From assembly GCF_000830985.1 (NCBI RefSeq), contig NZ_CP007151.1, positions 2,170,001-2,234,000 of the forward strand: DNA of 64,000 nt. Reading direction: 5' to 3'. Below, piece by piece: positions 28,356 to 38,357 of this stretch (the stretch's first letter is position 1; the number at the start of each line of letters is the position of its first letter). The notes beneath the pieces were generated by a model, which was given only the letters and a program-made list of their open reading frames with translations, was not told the DNA's origin and made no database searches. Origin of the DNA: Marinobacter similis. GTDB taxonomy: Bacteria > Pseudomonadota > Gammaproteobacteria > Pseudomonadales > Oleiphilaceae. The position numbers were made by a program, and so were the translations under genes.

Positions 28356-28560
28356 ATGAACGCATCCAAGTTGATTGTTGCAGCCGCTGCCATGTCGATG
28401 TCGGCCGTGACCCTCGCCGCCGGTGCTCATGGCGGTGGCCATGGCGCCAGCAGCGGCGAACCGGGTAAAGCCTCGGAGGCCTCTCGCACCATCACCGTCG
28501 AAATGTACGACAACTATTATGAGCCCGAAGAAATCAGCGTGGAGCCTGGTGAAACTCTAC
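28356..28560 (+). pseudogene. 5' fragment of a periplasmic cupredoxin-like protein
   Basis: Starts at ATG 28356 with AATGGAGAAG just before. A signal peptide (LIVAAAAMSMSAVTLAAGA), a His/Gly-rich stretch (HGGGHGASSG) and the beginning of a cupredoxin beta-sandwich (TITVEMYDNYYEPEEISVEP) are present. The copper-site half of the domain, which should follow GETLRF, is absent: the DNA changes into an IclR gene at about 28552, and the cupredoxin frame stops at 28577. About 68 residues of an expected 150-170 remain. Confidence 0.75.
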
Positions 28561-28878
28561 TGCGCCATCACCGATAAGGCGCGTCATGTTATCGACGATG
28601 CCATGGAAGCGAAATACGGAGCTGAGGGCTGGCTTGAGAAGAAAGAGGGGCTCGAGCGCGCCCGGGAAGATTATGAGAAGCATGGCTTCTGTCTCTCCCT
28701 GGGCGAGTGGGATCGCAACATCAACTCGGCCGGCGTGCCCATTCACCTGCAGGACGGCACCATTATGGCGCTGACCTGCGCCGCGCCCTCGTACCTGGTG
28801 TCCGGTGAGAAGCTGCGTGGGTCCATCGCTCACCAGCTGGCCATGTTGGCCGGCGATATCGAATCTCTGGGCGTGTAA
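28552..28878 (+). pseudogene. 3' fragment of an IclR-family regulator
   Basis: From about 28552 the plus strand encodes the C-terminal effector domain of an IclR regulator: KLYCAITDKARHVIDD, then GFCLSLGEWDRNINSAGVPI, then LQDGTIMALTCAAPSYLVSG and a stop at 28878. The winged-helix N-terminus and linker (about 130-150 residues) are missing. Position directly before a fadB-like gene suggests the intact gene once regulated the downstream fatty-acid operon. Confidence 0.78.
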
Positions 28879-28940
28879 TCGCTGCAGCCATAGAGCTGCA
28901 AGCACCCCCGTGAATGGCCCGGCCCAGTAGGCCAGCGCCA

Positions 28941-28970
28941 AAACCGCAGAGGAAACTCTGCGGTTTTTTT
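28941..28970 (+). terminator. Rho-independent terminator after IclR fragment
   Basis: AAACCGCAGAG, a GAAA tetraloop and CTCTGCGGTTT form a perfect 11-bp stem followed by more T residues. It isolates the disrupted segment from the fadB-like operon. Confidence 0.88.
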
Positions 28971-28992
28971 GTGCCTGGTCTTTAATTGATGG

Positions 28993-29022
28993 TTGAAACC
29001 CCGCAAGATCTACTATTAAATC
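28993..29022 (+). promoter_or_regulatory. Candidate promoter of the fadB-like operon
   Basis: TTGAAA, 18 bp, TTAAAT lies just downstream of the terminator and about 55 bp before the start of the fadB-like gene. The match is partial. Confidence 0.35.
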
Positions 29023-29075
29023 GTACTCAAGTTTCGCTTGTTAAAACTATATTCCATATTAGGCGAGGAGAGATT

Positions 29076-31169
29076 ATGTCTGAGGTCGTAACTTATAACC
29101 GTGAAGGCACCGTTGGCGTCATTACTGTGGACTATCCACCGGTGAATGCCCTGGGCCATGCGGTTCGTTCCGGCCTGTTGGCCGCGCTTGAGCAAGGGCT
29201 GAAGGATTCCGAGGCCAAGGTGCTGTTGCTGGTGTGTGAAGGTCGTACCTTTATTGCCGGTGCGGATATTCGCGAGTTTGGCAAGCCCATTCAGGAGCCA
29301 TCGCTGCCTGAAGTCATGAATGTTTTCGAGAACAGTGACAAGCCTGTGGTCGCCGCCATTCATGGCACCGCCCTCGGTGGCGGTCTGGAAACAGCCCTGG
29401 GCTGTCATTACCGGATTGCCCTGAGCAGCGCCAAGGTCGGCCTGCCCGAAGTGAAATTGGGCCTGCTGCCCGGTGCCGGTGGCACCCAGCGCCTGCCGCG
29501 TCTGACCGGTGCCCGCAAGGCCCTGGAAATGATCACTACTGGTGAGTTTGTCGGTGCCCCTGAGGCCCTGAAACTGGGTATTGTTGATACCGTTGATGAG
29601 GGTGACGACATCAAATCCGCCGGCCTGGCCTTTGCCAACAGCATTGCCGATGAAGGCAAGCCGGTGCGTCGGGTCCGTGACCTGACCGACAAGATCGCCG
29701 CCGATCAGGGCAGTGACGTATTTGATGAGTTCCGCGCTCAGCTGGAGAAAAAGGCCCGTGGTCTGTTCTCGCCGTTCAAGTGCGTGGATGCGGTGGAAGC
29801 CGCGGTCACCCTGCCGTTTGATGAAGGCATGAAGCGGGAGCGTGAACTGTTTGTCCAGTGCATGGATTCGCCCCAGCGCGGCGGACTGATCCACTCTTTC
29901 TTCGCCGAGCGTGAAGTATCCAAGGTGAAGGGTCTGGCCAAAGACACTCCGTTGCGCGACGTTAACAGTGTCGGCATCATCGGGGCCGGTACCATGGGCG
30001 GTGGCATTGCCATGAATTTCGCCAATGTCGGCATCCCCGTCACCATCGTGGAAGTGAAGCAGGAAGCTCTGGACAAGGGCTTTGCGATCATCCGCAAGAA
30101 TTACGAGAACTCCGCGAAGAAAGGCCGCATCACCACCGAGCAGGTGGAAGAGCGCATGGCCCTGATCAGCGGTAGCCTCAGCTACGACGCCTTCAAGGAC
30201 GTCGATCTGGTCATTGAGGCGGTGTTCGAGAACATGGCCATCAAGAAGGAAATCTTTGGCCAGCTGGACGCCGTGTGTAAGCCCGGCGCCATCCTGGCAT
30301 CAAACACTTCCACCCTGGATATCGATGAGATCGCCTCGGCCACGAAGCGCCCGGAAGATGTCGTTGGCATGCACTTCTTCAGCCCGGCCAACGTGATGAA
30401 GCTGCTGGAGAATGTGCGTGGCAGCAAGACCTCGGATGAGGTTAAGGCCACAGTGATGGCGGTGGCCAAGAAAATCAAAAAAGTGGGTGTGCTGGTTGGC
30501 AACTGCTACGGCTTTGTTGGCAACCGTATGCTGCACAAGCGCGGTGCCGAAGCCATGGCTTTGGTCAACGAGGGTGCTACACCGCAGCAGGTGGACAAGG
30601 TGCTGACTGACCTGGGCTACCCCATGGGCCAGTTTGCCATGTCGGATCTGGCTGGCATCGACGTGGGTTATCGCATCCGCCAGGAACGCCGCAACTCCGG
30701 TGAGGATGTGCCCCTGAGCTGGATGGACAAGCTCGCCGAACAGGACCGCCTCGGCCAGAAGACCATGGCCGGTGTTTATCGCTACGAGGAAGGTAGCCGC
30801 AAGCCGATCCCTGATCCGGCTGTCGACGCCATCATTGCCGACTTCCGTAAGGAACAGGGCATTTCGCCGCGCGACATCACCGATCAGGAAATCCTCGAGC
30901 GCTGCATGTTCGTGATGATCAACGAAGGTGCGAAGATTCTGGAAGAGGGCGTCGCCGACCGGGCGCTGGACATCGATGTGGTGTGGATCTTCGGTTACGG
31001 CTTCCCGGCCTACCGGGGCGGCCCCATGTTCTGGGCCGATCAGTTGGGCCTGGATACCATCCTGAACGCGGTGGAAAAGTACCACGACGACATCGGCGGT
31101 GATCAGTGGAAGCCTTCGGCTCTGCTCAAGCGTCTGGTGGCGGAAGGCAAATCCTTCGCTGATCTCTGA
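29076..31169 (+). CDS. Multifunctional enoyl-CoA hydratase/3-hydroxyacyl-CoA dehydrogenase (FadB-like)
   Basis: 697 residues from ATG 29076 (GGCGAGGAGAG ribosome-binding site). N-terminal crotonase domain (IAGADIREFG, oxyanion loop; LGGGLETALGCHYRI; PEVKLGLLPGAGGTQRLPR) followed by an NAD-binding Rossmann domain (GIIGAGTMGGGIAMNFANVG, about residues 300-320) and two 3HCDH C-terminal domains (NCYGFVGNRMLH; FGYGFPAYRGGPMFWAD). The order and length match peroxisomal-MFP-like bacterial proteins rather than E. coli FadB. Catalyses hydration and oxidation steps of beta-oxidation; a thiolase follows 20 bp later. Confidence 0.92.
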   Translation: MSEVVTYNREGTVGVITVDYPPVNALGHAVRSGLLAALEQGLKDSEAKVLLLVCEGRTFIAGADIREFGKPIQEPSLPEVMNVFENSDKPVVAAIHGTALGGGLETALGCHYRIALSSAKVGLPEVKLGLLPGAGGTQRLPRLTGARKALEMITTGEFVGAPEALKLGIVDTVDEGDDIKSAGLAFANSIADEGKPVRRVRDLTDKIAADQGSDVFDEFRAQLEKKARGLFSPFKCVDAVEAAVTLPFDEGMKRERELFVQCMDSPQRGGLIHSFFAEREVSKVKGLAKDTPLRDVNSVGIIGAGTMGGGIAMNFANVGIPVTIVEVKQEALDKGFAIIRKNYENSAKKGRITTEQVEERMALISGSLSYDAFKDVDLVIEAVFENMAIKKEIFGQLDAVCKPGAILASNTSTLDIDEIASATKRPEDVVGMHFFSPANVMKLLENVRGSKTSDEVKATVMAVAKKIKKVGVLVGNCYGFVGNRMLHKRGAEAMALVNEGATPQQVDKVLTDLGYPMGQFAMSDLAGIDVGYRIRQERRNSGEDVPLSWMDKLAEQDRLGQKTMAGVYRYEEGSRKPIPDPAVDAIIADFRKEQGISPRDITDQEILERCMFVMINEGAKILEEGVADRALDIDVVWIFGYGFPAYRGGPMFWADQLGLDTILNAVEKYHDDIGGDQWKPSALLKRLVAEGKSFADL

Positions 31170-31189
31170 ACGAACTGAGGCTATCTGAA

Positions 31190-32373
31190 ATGTCTGATGC
31201 AGTTATTGTTTCCACCGCGCGCACCGGTCTGGGCAAGTCCTACCGGGGCGCCCTGAACAACACCCACAGTGTTGACCTGGCCGGACATGTGATCCAGCAC
31301 GCGGTTGCGCGTGCCGGGATTGACCCGGATATCGTTGAGGACGTGATCCTAGGCGCTACCTTCCACGAAGGCGCCCAGGGCAAGAACATCGCTCGCCTCG
31401 CGGCCCTTCGGGCCGGATTGCCGGCAACCACGGCAGGCCTGTCGATCAACCGGTTCTGCAGTTCCGGGCTCCAGTCCATCGCCATCGCCGCCCAGCGCGT
31501 CGTGTCGGAGAAAGTGCCGGCCATGGTCGCCGGTGGTGTGGAGTCCATCTCTCTGGTGCAGAACGACAAGCTGAACAGCTTTCATGCCCGCAACGAGTGG
31601 CTGATGAAGCACAAGCCTGAGCTGTACATGGCGATGATTGAAACGGCGGATATCGTGGCGCAACGTTACCAGGTCAGCCGCGCGTCCCAGGACGAATACG
31701 CACTGATTTCCCAGCAGCGCACGGCCGCGGCCCAGGAAGCGGGCCGGTTTGATGATGAGATCGTGCCGTTCGACGCCACCATGCTGGTGAAGAACAAGGA
31801 AACCGGCGAGATCAGTGAGCGCGACGTCACCCTGAACCGGGACGAGTGCAATCGCCCGAATACTACCCTTGAAGGCTTGCAGGGCCTGGAACCGGTTCGG
31901 GGCGAGGGTCAGTTTGTCACCGCCGGCAACGCCAGCCAGCTGTCTGACGGTGCGTCCGTATGTACGGTGATGAACAGCACCTATGCCGAGAAGAACAACA
32001 TCGAGCCCATGGGCATCTTCCGCGGCTTTGCCGTGGCCGGTTGTGAGCCGGATGAAATGGGTATCGGACCGGTGTTTGCGATTCCGCGTTTGTTGGCGCG
32101 TAATGGTCTGACCATGGACGATATCGATCTGTGGGAACTGAACGAGGCATTTGCGTCTCAGGTGGTGTACTGCCGGGATCGCCTTGGCATTCCCATGGAA
32201 AAGCTCAACGTGAACGGCGGCTCCATTGCAGTGGGTCATCCCTATGGGGTTACCGGCTCCCGGTTGACCGGCCACGCCTGATTGAAGGCAAGCGCCGCGG
32301 CGCCAAGTATGTGGTCGTGACCATGTGCGTTGGCGGTGGCCAGGGCGCAGCGGGACTGTTCGAAGTGGTGTAA
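31190..32373 (+). CDS. Acetyl-CoA C-acyltransferase (thiolase; frameshift near 32277)
   Basis: About 394 residues. Catalytic Cys in [16 protein letters not shown] (about residue 90); the His motif [17 protein letters not shown] lies near the C-terminus; the final Cys motif [18 protein letters not shown] is in another frame. Reading [19 protein letters not shown] needs one extra base near 32277, where GCCTG stands for an expected GCCCTG. Cleaves 3-ketoacyl-CoA, completing the cycle begun by the upstream fadB-like protein. Confidence 0.9.
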
Positions 32374-32412
32374 GCGCAACCTCATTATGGCGGGTAAGTC
32401 AGGAGCAAAGGC

Positions 32413-33827
32413 ATGAATGATCTGAGCAGGAACTACATCAACGGACAGTGGGTTGATTGGCGTGGTGACACCCTGGATGTCCACGAAGCCGCCACCGGCG
32501 AGGTGATTGCCAAGGTGCCAGCGTCTAACCGTGCGGTTATGGAACAGGCCATCGCCGCCGCCCACGACGCCTTTGAAACCTGGTCAGAAAGCACGCTGGA
32601 GCAGCGCCTGAAAGTGCTGGAACAGCTGCACGAAGGCCTGACCGCCCGCAGTGACGAGATCGCCGAAACCATCTGCCGGGAAGTGGGCATGCCCATCAAG
32701 CTGGCCACCGGCATTCAGGCCGGGCTGCCCGCCACCATCACCAAGAGCTACCTGAAACTGCTGCCGGACTTTGCCTTTACCGAGCAGGTGAAGAATTCGG
32801 AAGTGCAGTATGCGCCGGTGGGTGTGGTGGCTGTATTACGCCGTGGAACTACCCGTTGCACCAGGTCATCCTGAAAATCGTGCCGGCCATCGCCGCCGGT
32901 TGCACAGTGGTGCTGAAACCGTCCGAAATTGCTCCCCAGAGCGCTTACATTCTGGCGGAGATTCTCGATGGCACCGATCTGCCTAAGGGCGTTTTCAACC
33001 TGGTGTGTGGTCTTGGCGAGACGGTGGGAGATACCCTGATCAACCATCCGGATGTGCGCATGGTGTCGTTCACCGGCTCCACCCGCACCGGTAGCCGGAT
33101 TGCTCACGCCGCCGCGGAAGATTTCAAACGCTTTGCCCTGGAAATGGGCGGCAAGTCCGCCTCGGTGGTGCTGCCGGACGCCGACTTGGCGGCTGCCGTG
33201 AAGGGTACGGTCAACAACTGCCTGCTCAACTCCGGGCAAACCTGCACCGCGTTAACCCGCCTGCTGGTGCCAGAGGATCGGCATGACGAAGCCTGTGAAC
33301 TGGCGGCCGCCGCGGTGGCCAAGATGACACCGGGTAATCCGCTGGAAGAAACCACCCGCCTTGGGCCGCTGGCCTCCGCGCAACAGCGCGACAAGGTGAT
33401 GGATTTCATCAAACTGGGTATCGAAGAAGGCGCCACCCTGGTGGCCGGCGGTCCAGACGCGCCGCAAGGCTGTGATCAGGGCTACTTCGTGCAGGCCACG
33501 GTGTTTGGCAACGTCAAACCGGACAGTCGCATCGCCCAGGAAGAAATCTTCGGCCCGGTACTGAGCATCATTCCCTACACCGACGAAGCCGAGGCCATCC
33601 GTATTGCCAACGGCACCGCCTACGGCCTGTCCGGAGCGGTCTGGTCGGCAGACCAGGACAACGCCAAGCGGGTAGCCGGAAAACTACGCACCGGCCAGGT
33701 CTTCGTTAATGGTGGCGCGTTCAACCCCCAGGCACCGTTCGGTGGCTTCGGTCACTCCGGCCTCGGCCGCGAATTCGGCAAATGGGGCCTGGAAGAATTC
33801 CTGGAAGTGCGATCACTTCAGCTGTAA
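32413..33827 (+). CDS. Aldehyde dehydrogenase (frameshift near 32835)
   Basis: About 471-residue NAD(P)-dependent aldehyde dehydrogenase. N-terminal [10 protein letters not shown]; the conserved [10 protein letters not shown] is split between frames near 32835 and needs one base restored; then [23 protein letters not shown] (active-site Glu) and SGQTCTAL (catalytic Cys), and [22 protein letters not shown]. The substrate is unknown. Co-transcribed after the thiolase, probably oxidising an aldehyde intermediate. Confidence 0.9.
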
Positions 33828-33842
33828 CCGAAGAAGTATGCT

Positions 33843-33870
33843 CGGCACCCGGGGTGGGGTGCCTTTTCTG
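33843..33870 (+). terminator. Terminator after aldehyde dehydrogenase gene
   Basis: CGGCACCC and GGGGTGCC arms followed by TTTTC. It lies between this gene and the convergent TetR gene. Confidence 0.55.
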
Positions 33871-33950
33871 CCGGGAAAAAGATGTCTGAGCGCAGCGAGT
33901 TATTTTTCCCAGAAGAAAAGATACCGCGCCGCGGGTGCCAGACTCCTATC

Positions 33951-34532
33951 TCAGGCTTTACCACCAAGAAGGATGCGAACGGCAGTACACGCATCCTCCA
34001 GCTCCTCATCCCGAGGCTCTCGACCCCCGAGGATGTCGCTGTATAGGCAAGACTCGGCCAGCCGGATCATGAAGTAAGACAGGCTTTCGATGTTCATCGG
34101 CGGCGTGATCTGGCCCCGAGCCACCTGGTCTTTCAATAGCCGGGTGTTGGCCTCGACGGTACGGCTGCGCAAGGTGGACTGGGACGAGGTAAGAATTTTC
34201 AGCGCGTACTCCGGATCCTGGTGTATGAACTGCCGCAGGGGCCCGAAGTGCAGCACGGTGGAGTTGATGTGCCGATAGACACCCACCACATAGTCGATCC
34301 CGGAGCCGGGGGTGGCTCTGAGTGCCTCCTGGCGCAGGGGATCGTACAGCGACCAGAGAACGTCACCGATCAGCAGGTCCTTGTTGCCCACCCAGCGAAA
34401 CAGGGTGGCCCGACCAATGCTGAGCTCGTCCGAGAGGGCGGCTAGGTGGATGCGTTCGCCCTTGAGCCACATGCGCCGGGCCCGCTTCAGAGCGTCCGCC
34501 GGTGTTGCTCGGGTTGGTGTTTGCTCGGTCAC
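33951..34532 (-). CDS. TetR-family regulator (QsdR-type C-terminal domain)
   Basis: 193 residues. N-terminal helix-turn-helix (LAALSDELSIGRATLFRWVGNKDLL, about residues 30-54) and a C-terminal domain of the QsdR type (PLRQFIHQDPEYALKILTSSQST). It diverges from the nitronate monooxygenase gene (55 bp between starts), which is the likely target; the convergent acyl-CoA operon is another candidate. No clear palindrome was seen in the intergenic region. Confidence 0.82.
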   Translation of the reverse strand: MTEQTPTRATPADALKRARRMWLKGERIHLAALSDELSIGRATLFRWVGNKDLLIGDVLWSLYDPLRQEALRATPGSGIDYVVGVYRHINSTVLHFGPLRQFIHQDPEYALKILTSSQSTLRSRTVEANTRLLKDQVARGQITPPMNIESLSYFMIRLAESCLYSDILGGREPRDEELEDACTAVRILLGGKA

Positions 34533-34566
34533 TGAAACCTCATGTGGTGATTTGCAGCCATTCTAA

Positions 34567-35564
<998 letters not shown>

Positions 35565-35623
35565 CGCTGGACAAGATTCAGCCCCTTTCTAAACCCCATC
35601 ACGCCCGCTACCTCCCACGCGGC

Positions 35624-35653
35624 GTGAAGGTTTTGTGATATTTCCGCTATACA
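35624..35653 (+). promoter_or_regulatory. Response-regulator direct-repeat box and -10 upstream of Met-rich operon
   Basis: GTGAAGG (35624-35630), TTTT, GTGATAT (35635-35641): two half-sites with 11-bp period. TATACA (35648-35653) follows, with no good -35, as in promoters activated by OmpR/PhoB-type regulators. The box shares a 13-base core GAAGGTTTTGTGA with the box at 38294-38311 upstream of msrAB. Confidence 0.7.
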
Positions 35654-35758
35654 CTCTTTAAGCGCGTGTGATCCTGCCGTGAGCGGTACCTGCCATTCTC
35701 CCAGTTGTGCCAGCACGCCGTGCCGGCGCCGACTGACGAATCACAAGGAGAGATCACA

Positions 35759-36046
35759 ATGCGAAACCTGACCCGAATGCTGGCCGTAACTGGCCTGAGT
35801 TTGTTTGCGCTGTTTGCTGTCGCTGGCGACGAAATGAAGCACGACGATGGCATGATGAGCGATGACGCCATGGAGCAGGGCATGTCTGAGAAGAGCATGG
35901 AAAAGGATGACATGGCAGATGACATGGGGCACGGTATGAAAGACGACGCCATGGATGCCAAGGGCATGGACGACACCATGGAAAAGGACATGGACCACAT
36001 GTCGATGGAAGAAGAAACCATGGGCGATAAGGACACCATGGAGTAA
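35759..36046 (+). CDS. Exported methionine-rich acidic peptide
   Basis: 95 residues from ATG 35759 (AAGGAGAG ribosome-binding site). A signal peptide of about 22 residues (LAVTGLSLFALFAVA then GDE) leaves a mature part of about 73 residues with 17 Met (about 23%) plus abundant Asp, Glu, Lys and a few His, and no Cys or aromatic residues. Met occurs every 3-5 residues in short DDxM/MEKD-like units. Such composition fits a disordered periplasmic oxidant sponge, as MrpX in Azospira, or a metal (Cu) binder. First gene of an operon with a two-component system; an exported methionine sulfoxide reductase follows. Confidence 0.75.
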   Translation: MRNLTRMLAVTGLSLFALFAVAGDEMKHDDGMMSDDAMEQGMSEKSMEKDDMADDMGHGMKDDAMDAKGMDDTMEKDMDHMSMEEETMGDKDTME

Positions 36047-36081
36047 CTATTCTCCGAGGACGGGATCAGAGCCAGGGAACC

Positions 36082-36783
36082 ATGACACGAACCGTACTGA
36101 TCATTGAGGACAACCCCGGAATCGGCGAGCTGGTGCGTATGCAGGTCACCGACCTGGGCATGGACGCCATTCTTGTCGATCGCGGTGACGATGGCCTCGA
36201 GCGTTTTAATCAGGGCGGAATTGATCTGGTTATCCTGGATCTGATGCTGCCGGGCCTGGACGGGCTTGGGGTCTGCCGGGGTATTCGCTCCAGTGCGGGC
36301 TATGTACCGGTGCTGATGCTGACCGCCAAGAGCAGTGAGCTGGACCGGGTGCTCGGGCTGGAAATGGGTGCCGATGACTACCTGACCAAACCCTTCAGCG
36401 TGGCCGAACTGGCGGCGCGGATTAAAGCCCTGTTTCGTCGGATTGATGCCCTGTCGGCCAAGCCGGAACCGTCGCCGGAGGCCGAGCAGGTGGCGGTCGA
36501 CGGCCTGCGGGTGGATCCGGTTCGGCGCCGGGTCTTTGTGGACGACCGGGAAGTGGATCTGACCGCCCGGGAGTTCGACCTGCTCTGGCACTTTGCCTGC
36601 CATCGAGGCCGGGTGTTTAGCCGGGCCCAGCTGCTTGATGCGGTCTGGGGTTATAACCACGAAGGCTACGAACACACCGTTAATACCCACATCAACCGGC
36701 TCCGCAACAAGATCGAGACCGACCCGGCCGCGCCCCGGTACGTCCAGACGGTTTGGGGTGTCGGTTACCGGTTTATGGACTGA
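36082..36783 (+). CDS. OmpR-family response regulator of the Met-rich peptide/Msr locus
   Basis: 233 residues. Receiver domain with phosphoacceptor Asp53 (LVILDLMLPGLDGLG) and Lys in YLTKPF; after a linker of about 15 residues, a winged-helix domain with SRAQLLDAVWGYNHEGYEHTVNTHINRLRNKIE. Sits 35 bp after the Met-rich gene and 3 bp before its kinase. It probably binds the 11-bp-period boxes at 35624 and 38294, an inference from family geometry and location. Confidence 0.9.
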   Translation: MTRTVLIIEDNPGIGELVRMQVTDLGMDAILVDRGDDGLERFNQGGIDLVILDLMLPGLDGLGVCRGIRSSAGYVPVLMLTAKSSELDRVLGLEMGADDYLTKPFSVAELAARIKALFRRIDALSAKPEPSPEAEQVAVDGLRVDPVRRRVFVDDREVDLTAREFDLLWHFACHRGRVFSRAQLLDAVWGYNHEGYEHTVNTHINRLRNKIETDPAAPRYVQTVWGVGYRFMD

Positions 36784-36786
36784 ACC

Positions 36787-38262
36787 ATGGCGCCATCGTT
36801 ATTTCGTACTCTCTATGCCCGGCTGGCCCTGGGCCTGGGCCTGTTCCTGCTGCTGGTGATTGTTGGTGGCCTGTTCACCATGCTCAGCCTCTACTCTGTG
36901 CGGGAATACACCGGTGCCGTCTATCAGGAGCTCAATCGCGATCTGGCCAGCAATCTGGTCGCCGACCGCAACCTGGTCACCGACGGCGAGCTCAACCGGA
37001 CCGCGCTCAAGGAACTGTTCGGGTTGTACATGACCATCAATCCGAGCATCGAGATTTACCTGCTGGACCGGCAGGGCAATATCCTGTCCTACTCGGCAGA
37101 CCCTGACAAAATCAAACGCAATCGGGTTTCCCTGGCCCCGATCCAGACTCTGCTCGAAGATCCAGGCGCTTACCCTCTGCCGGGCGACGATCCACGAAGC
37201 CATGACCGGCGCAAAGTGTTTTCGGTCACGCCGGTGCCCACCAACGCCAATCCGACCGGCTACCTTTATGTGGTGTTGCGCGGAGAGGAGTATGACGCCG
37301 CCGAGAGCATGGTACACAGCGAACGGCTGCTGCAGATGGGCGCGGGTGCGCTGGCCGTGAGCCTGTTTGTGGGCCTGCTGGCGGGCTTGGTGTTTTTCCG
37401 TCTGCTGACCCGGCGCTTGTCGCGGCTGACCGAGAGAGTGGAGCGCTTTGAGGCAGGTGACGGCCAAGCTGACCCCGAGGCTGAGCGCTTGCCGGAGCAG
37501 GGCGATGATATTGATTACTTGGCGGCACAGTTTGAGCAGATGGCCCGGCGCATTGCCAGCCAGCTTGATCTGCTCAAGGACAAGGACCATCAGCGCCGGC
37601 AACTGGTGGCGCAGGTGTCCCACGATCTGCGGACGCCTCTGGCCTCCATTCAGGGTTATCTCGAAGCTTTGCAGATGAAGCAGGACGATCTCAGCCCGAC
37701 TGAGCGCGGTCGATTCCTGAAGGTCGCGCTCGCGGAGACTCATCGCCTGGGCCGACTGGTGGATGAGCTATTTGAGCTGGCGGCACTGGAGGCCCGGGAA
37801 AAACAGCCGGTGCCGGAGCCTTTCCTGGTCGCCGAGCTGGTGCACGATGTGGTGCAGAAACATCAGCCCGAAGCGGAGCGTGCAGGTGTGGCCCTGAGCA
37901 TTTCAGCCGCCGATCCGATAATGGTGCGGGCGGACATTGCCATGACCGAGCGCATTCTCGATAACCTGATCAGTAATGCCGTCAGCCACTCGCCCGCCGA
38001 CAGTCAGGTGACCCTGGCAGTGCAGGGTGCAGATGGCGGCGCTCGTGTCACCGTGGCGGACGCCGGCCCGGGCATCAACGAAGATGACCTGGCTCAATTG
38101 TTCGAACCCTTCTACCAGGCTGCCAATGCCGCCCGCACTGGCCATGCAGGGCTGGGTCTGGCCATTGCCCAGCGCATGGCGCAACTGCAAAAAGGCCAGC
38201 TATCGGTGCAAAACGGCGCGTCTGCCGGGGCTGAGTTTCAGGTCTGGCTGCCCGGAAAATAA
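36787..38262 (+). CDS. Sensor histidine kinase of the Met-rich peptide/Msr locus
   Basis: 491 residues. N-terminal transmembrane helix (LALGLGLFLLLVIVGGLFTML, residues about 12-32), a periplasmic sensor of about 130 residues, second helix (about 180-202), HAMP domain, H-box VSHDLRTPLASIQGYLEAL, N-box RILDNLISNAVSHSP and G-boxes VADAGPGINE and GHAGLGLAIAQRMA. Ligand unknown; by context an envelope oxidant or a metal. The start ATG lies 3 bp after the regulator stop. Confidence 0.9.
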   Translation: MAPSLFRTLYARLALGLGLFLLLVIVGGLFTMLSLYSVREYTGAVYQELNRDLASNLVADRNLVTDGELNRTALKELFGLYMTINPSIEIYLLDRQGNILSYSADPDKIKRNRVSLAPIQTLLEDPGAYPLPGDDPRSHDRRKVFSVTPVPTNANPTGYLYVVLRGEEYDAAESMVHSERLLQMGAGALAVSLFVGLLAGLVFFRLLTRRLSRLTERVERFEAGDGQADPEAERLPEQGDDIDYLAAQFEQMARRIASQLDLLKDKDHQRRQLVAQVSHDLRTPLASIQGYLEALQMKQDDLSPTERGRFLKVALAETHRLGRLVDELFELAALEAREKQPVPEPFLVAELVHDVVQKHQPEAERAGVALSISAADPIMVRADIAMTERILDNLISNAVSHSPADSQVTLAVQGADGGARVTVADAGPGINEDDLAQLFEPFYQAANAARTGHAGLGLAIAQRMAQLQKGQLSVQNGASAGAEFQVWLPGK

Positions 38263-38293
38263 ACCTGTGTCGTTATAAATTCGTAAGAAACAC

Positions 38294-38311
38294 CAGAAGG
38301 TTTTGTGAAGG
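38294..38311 (+). promoter_or_regulatory. Response-regulator direct-repeat box upstream of msrAB
   Basis: CAGAAGG (38294-38300), TTTT, GTGAAGG (38305-38311): the same 7-4-7 architecture as upstream of the Met-rich gene. A weak -10 (TAGGCT at 38320) follows. Between 38262 and 38358 nothing else is evident apart from the ribosome-binding site CAGGAGAC. Confidence 0.68.
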
Positions 38312-38357
38312 CACCACGTTAGGCTGGAGTCAGTAAACCAGTCACAGGAGACAAAGT

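Noticed and set aside
28552..28878. Cupredoxin-regulator fusion protein
   Set aside because: The cupredoxin and IclR parts are in different frames and each lacks essential domains, so a functional fusion is not supported.
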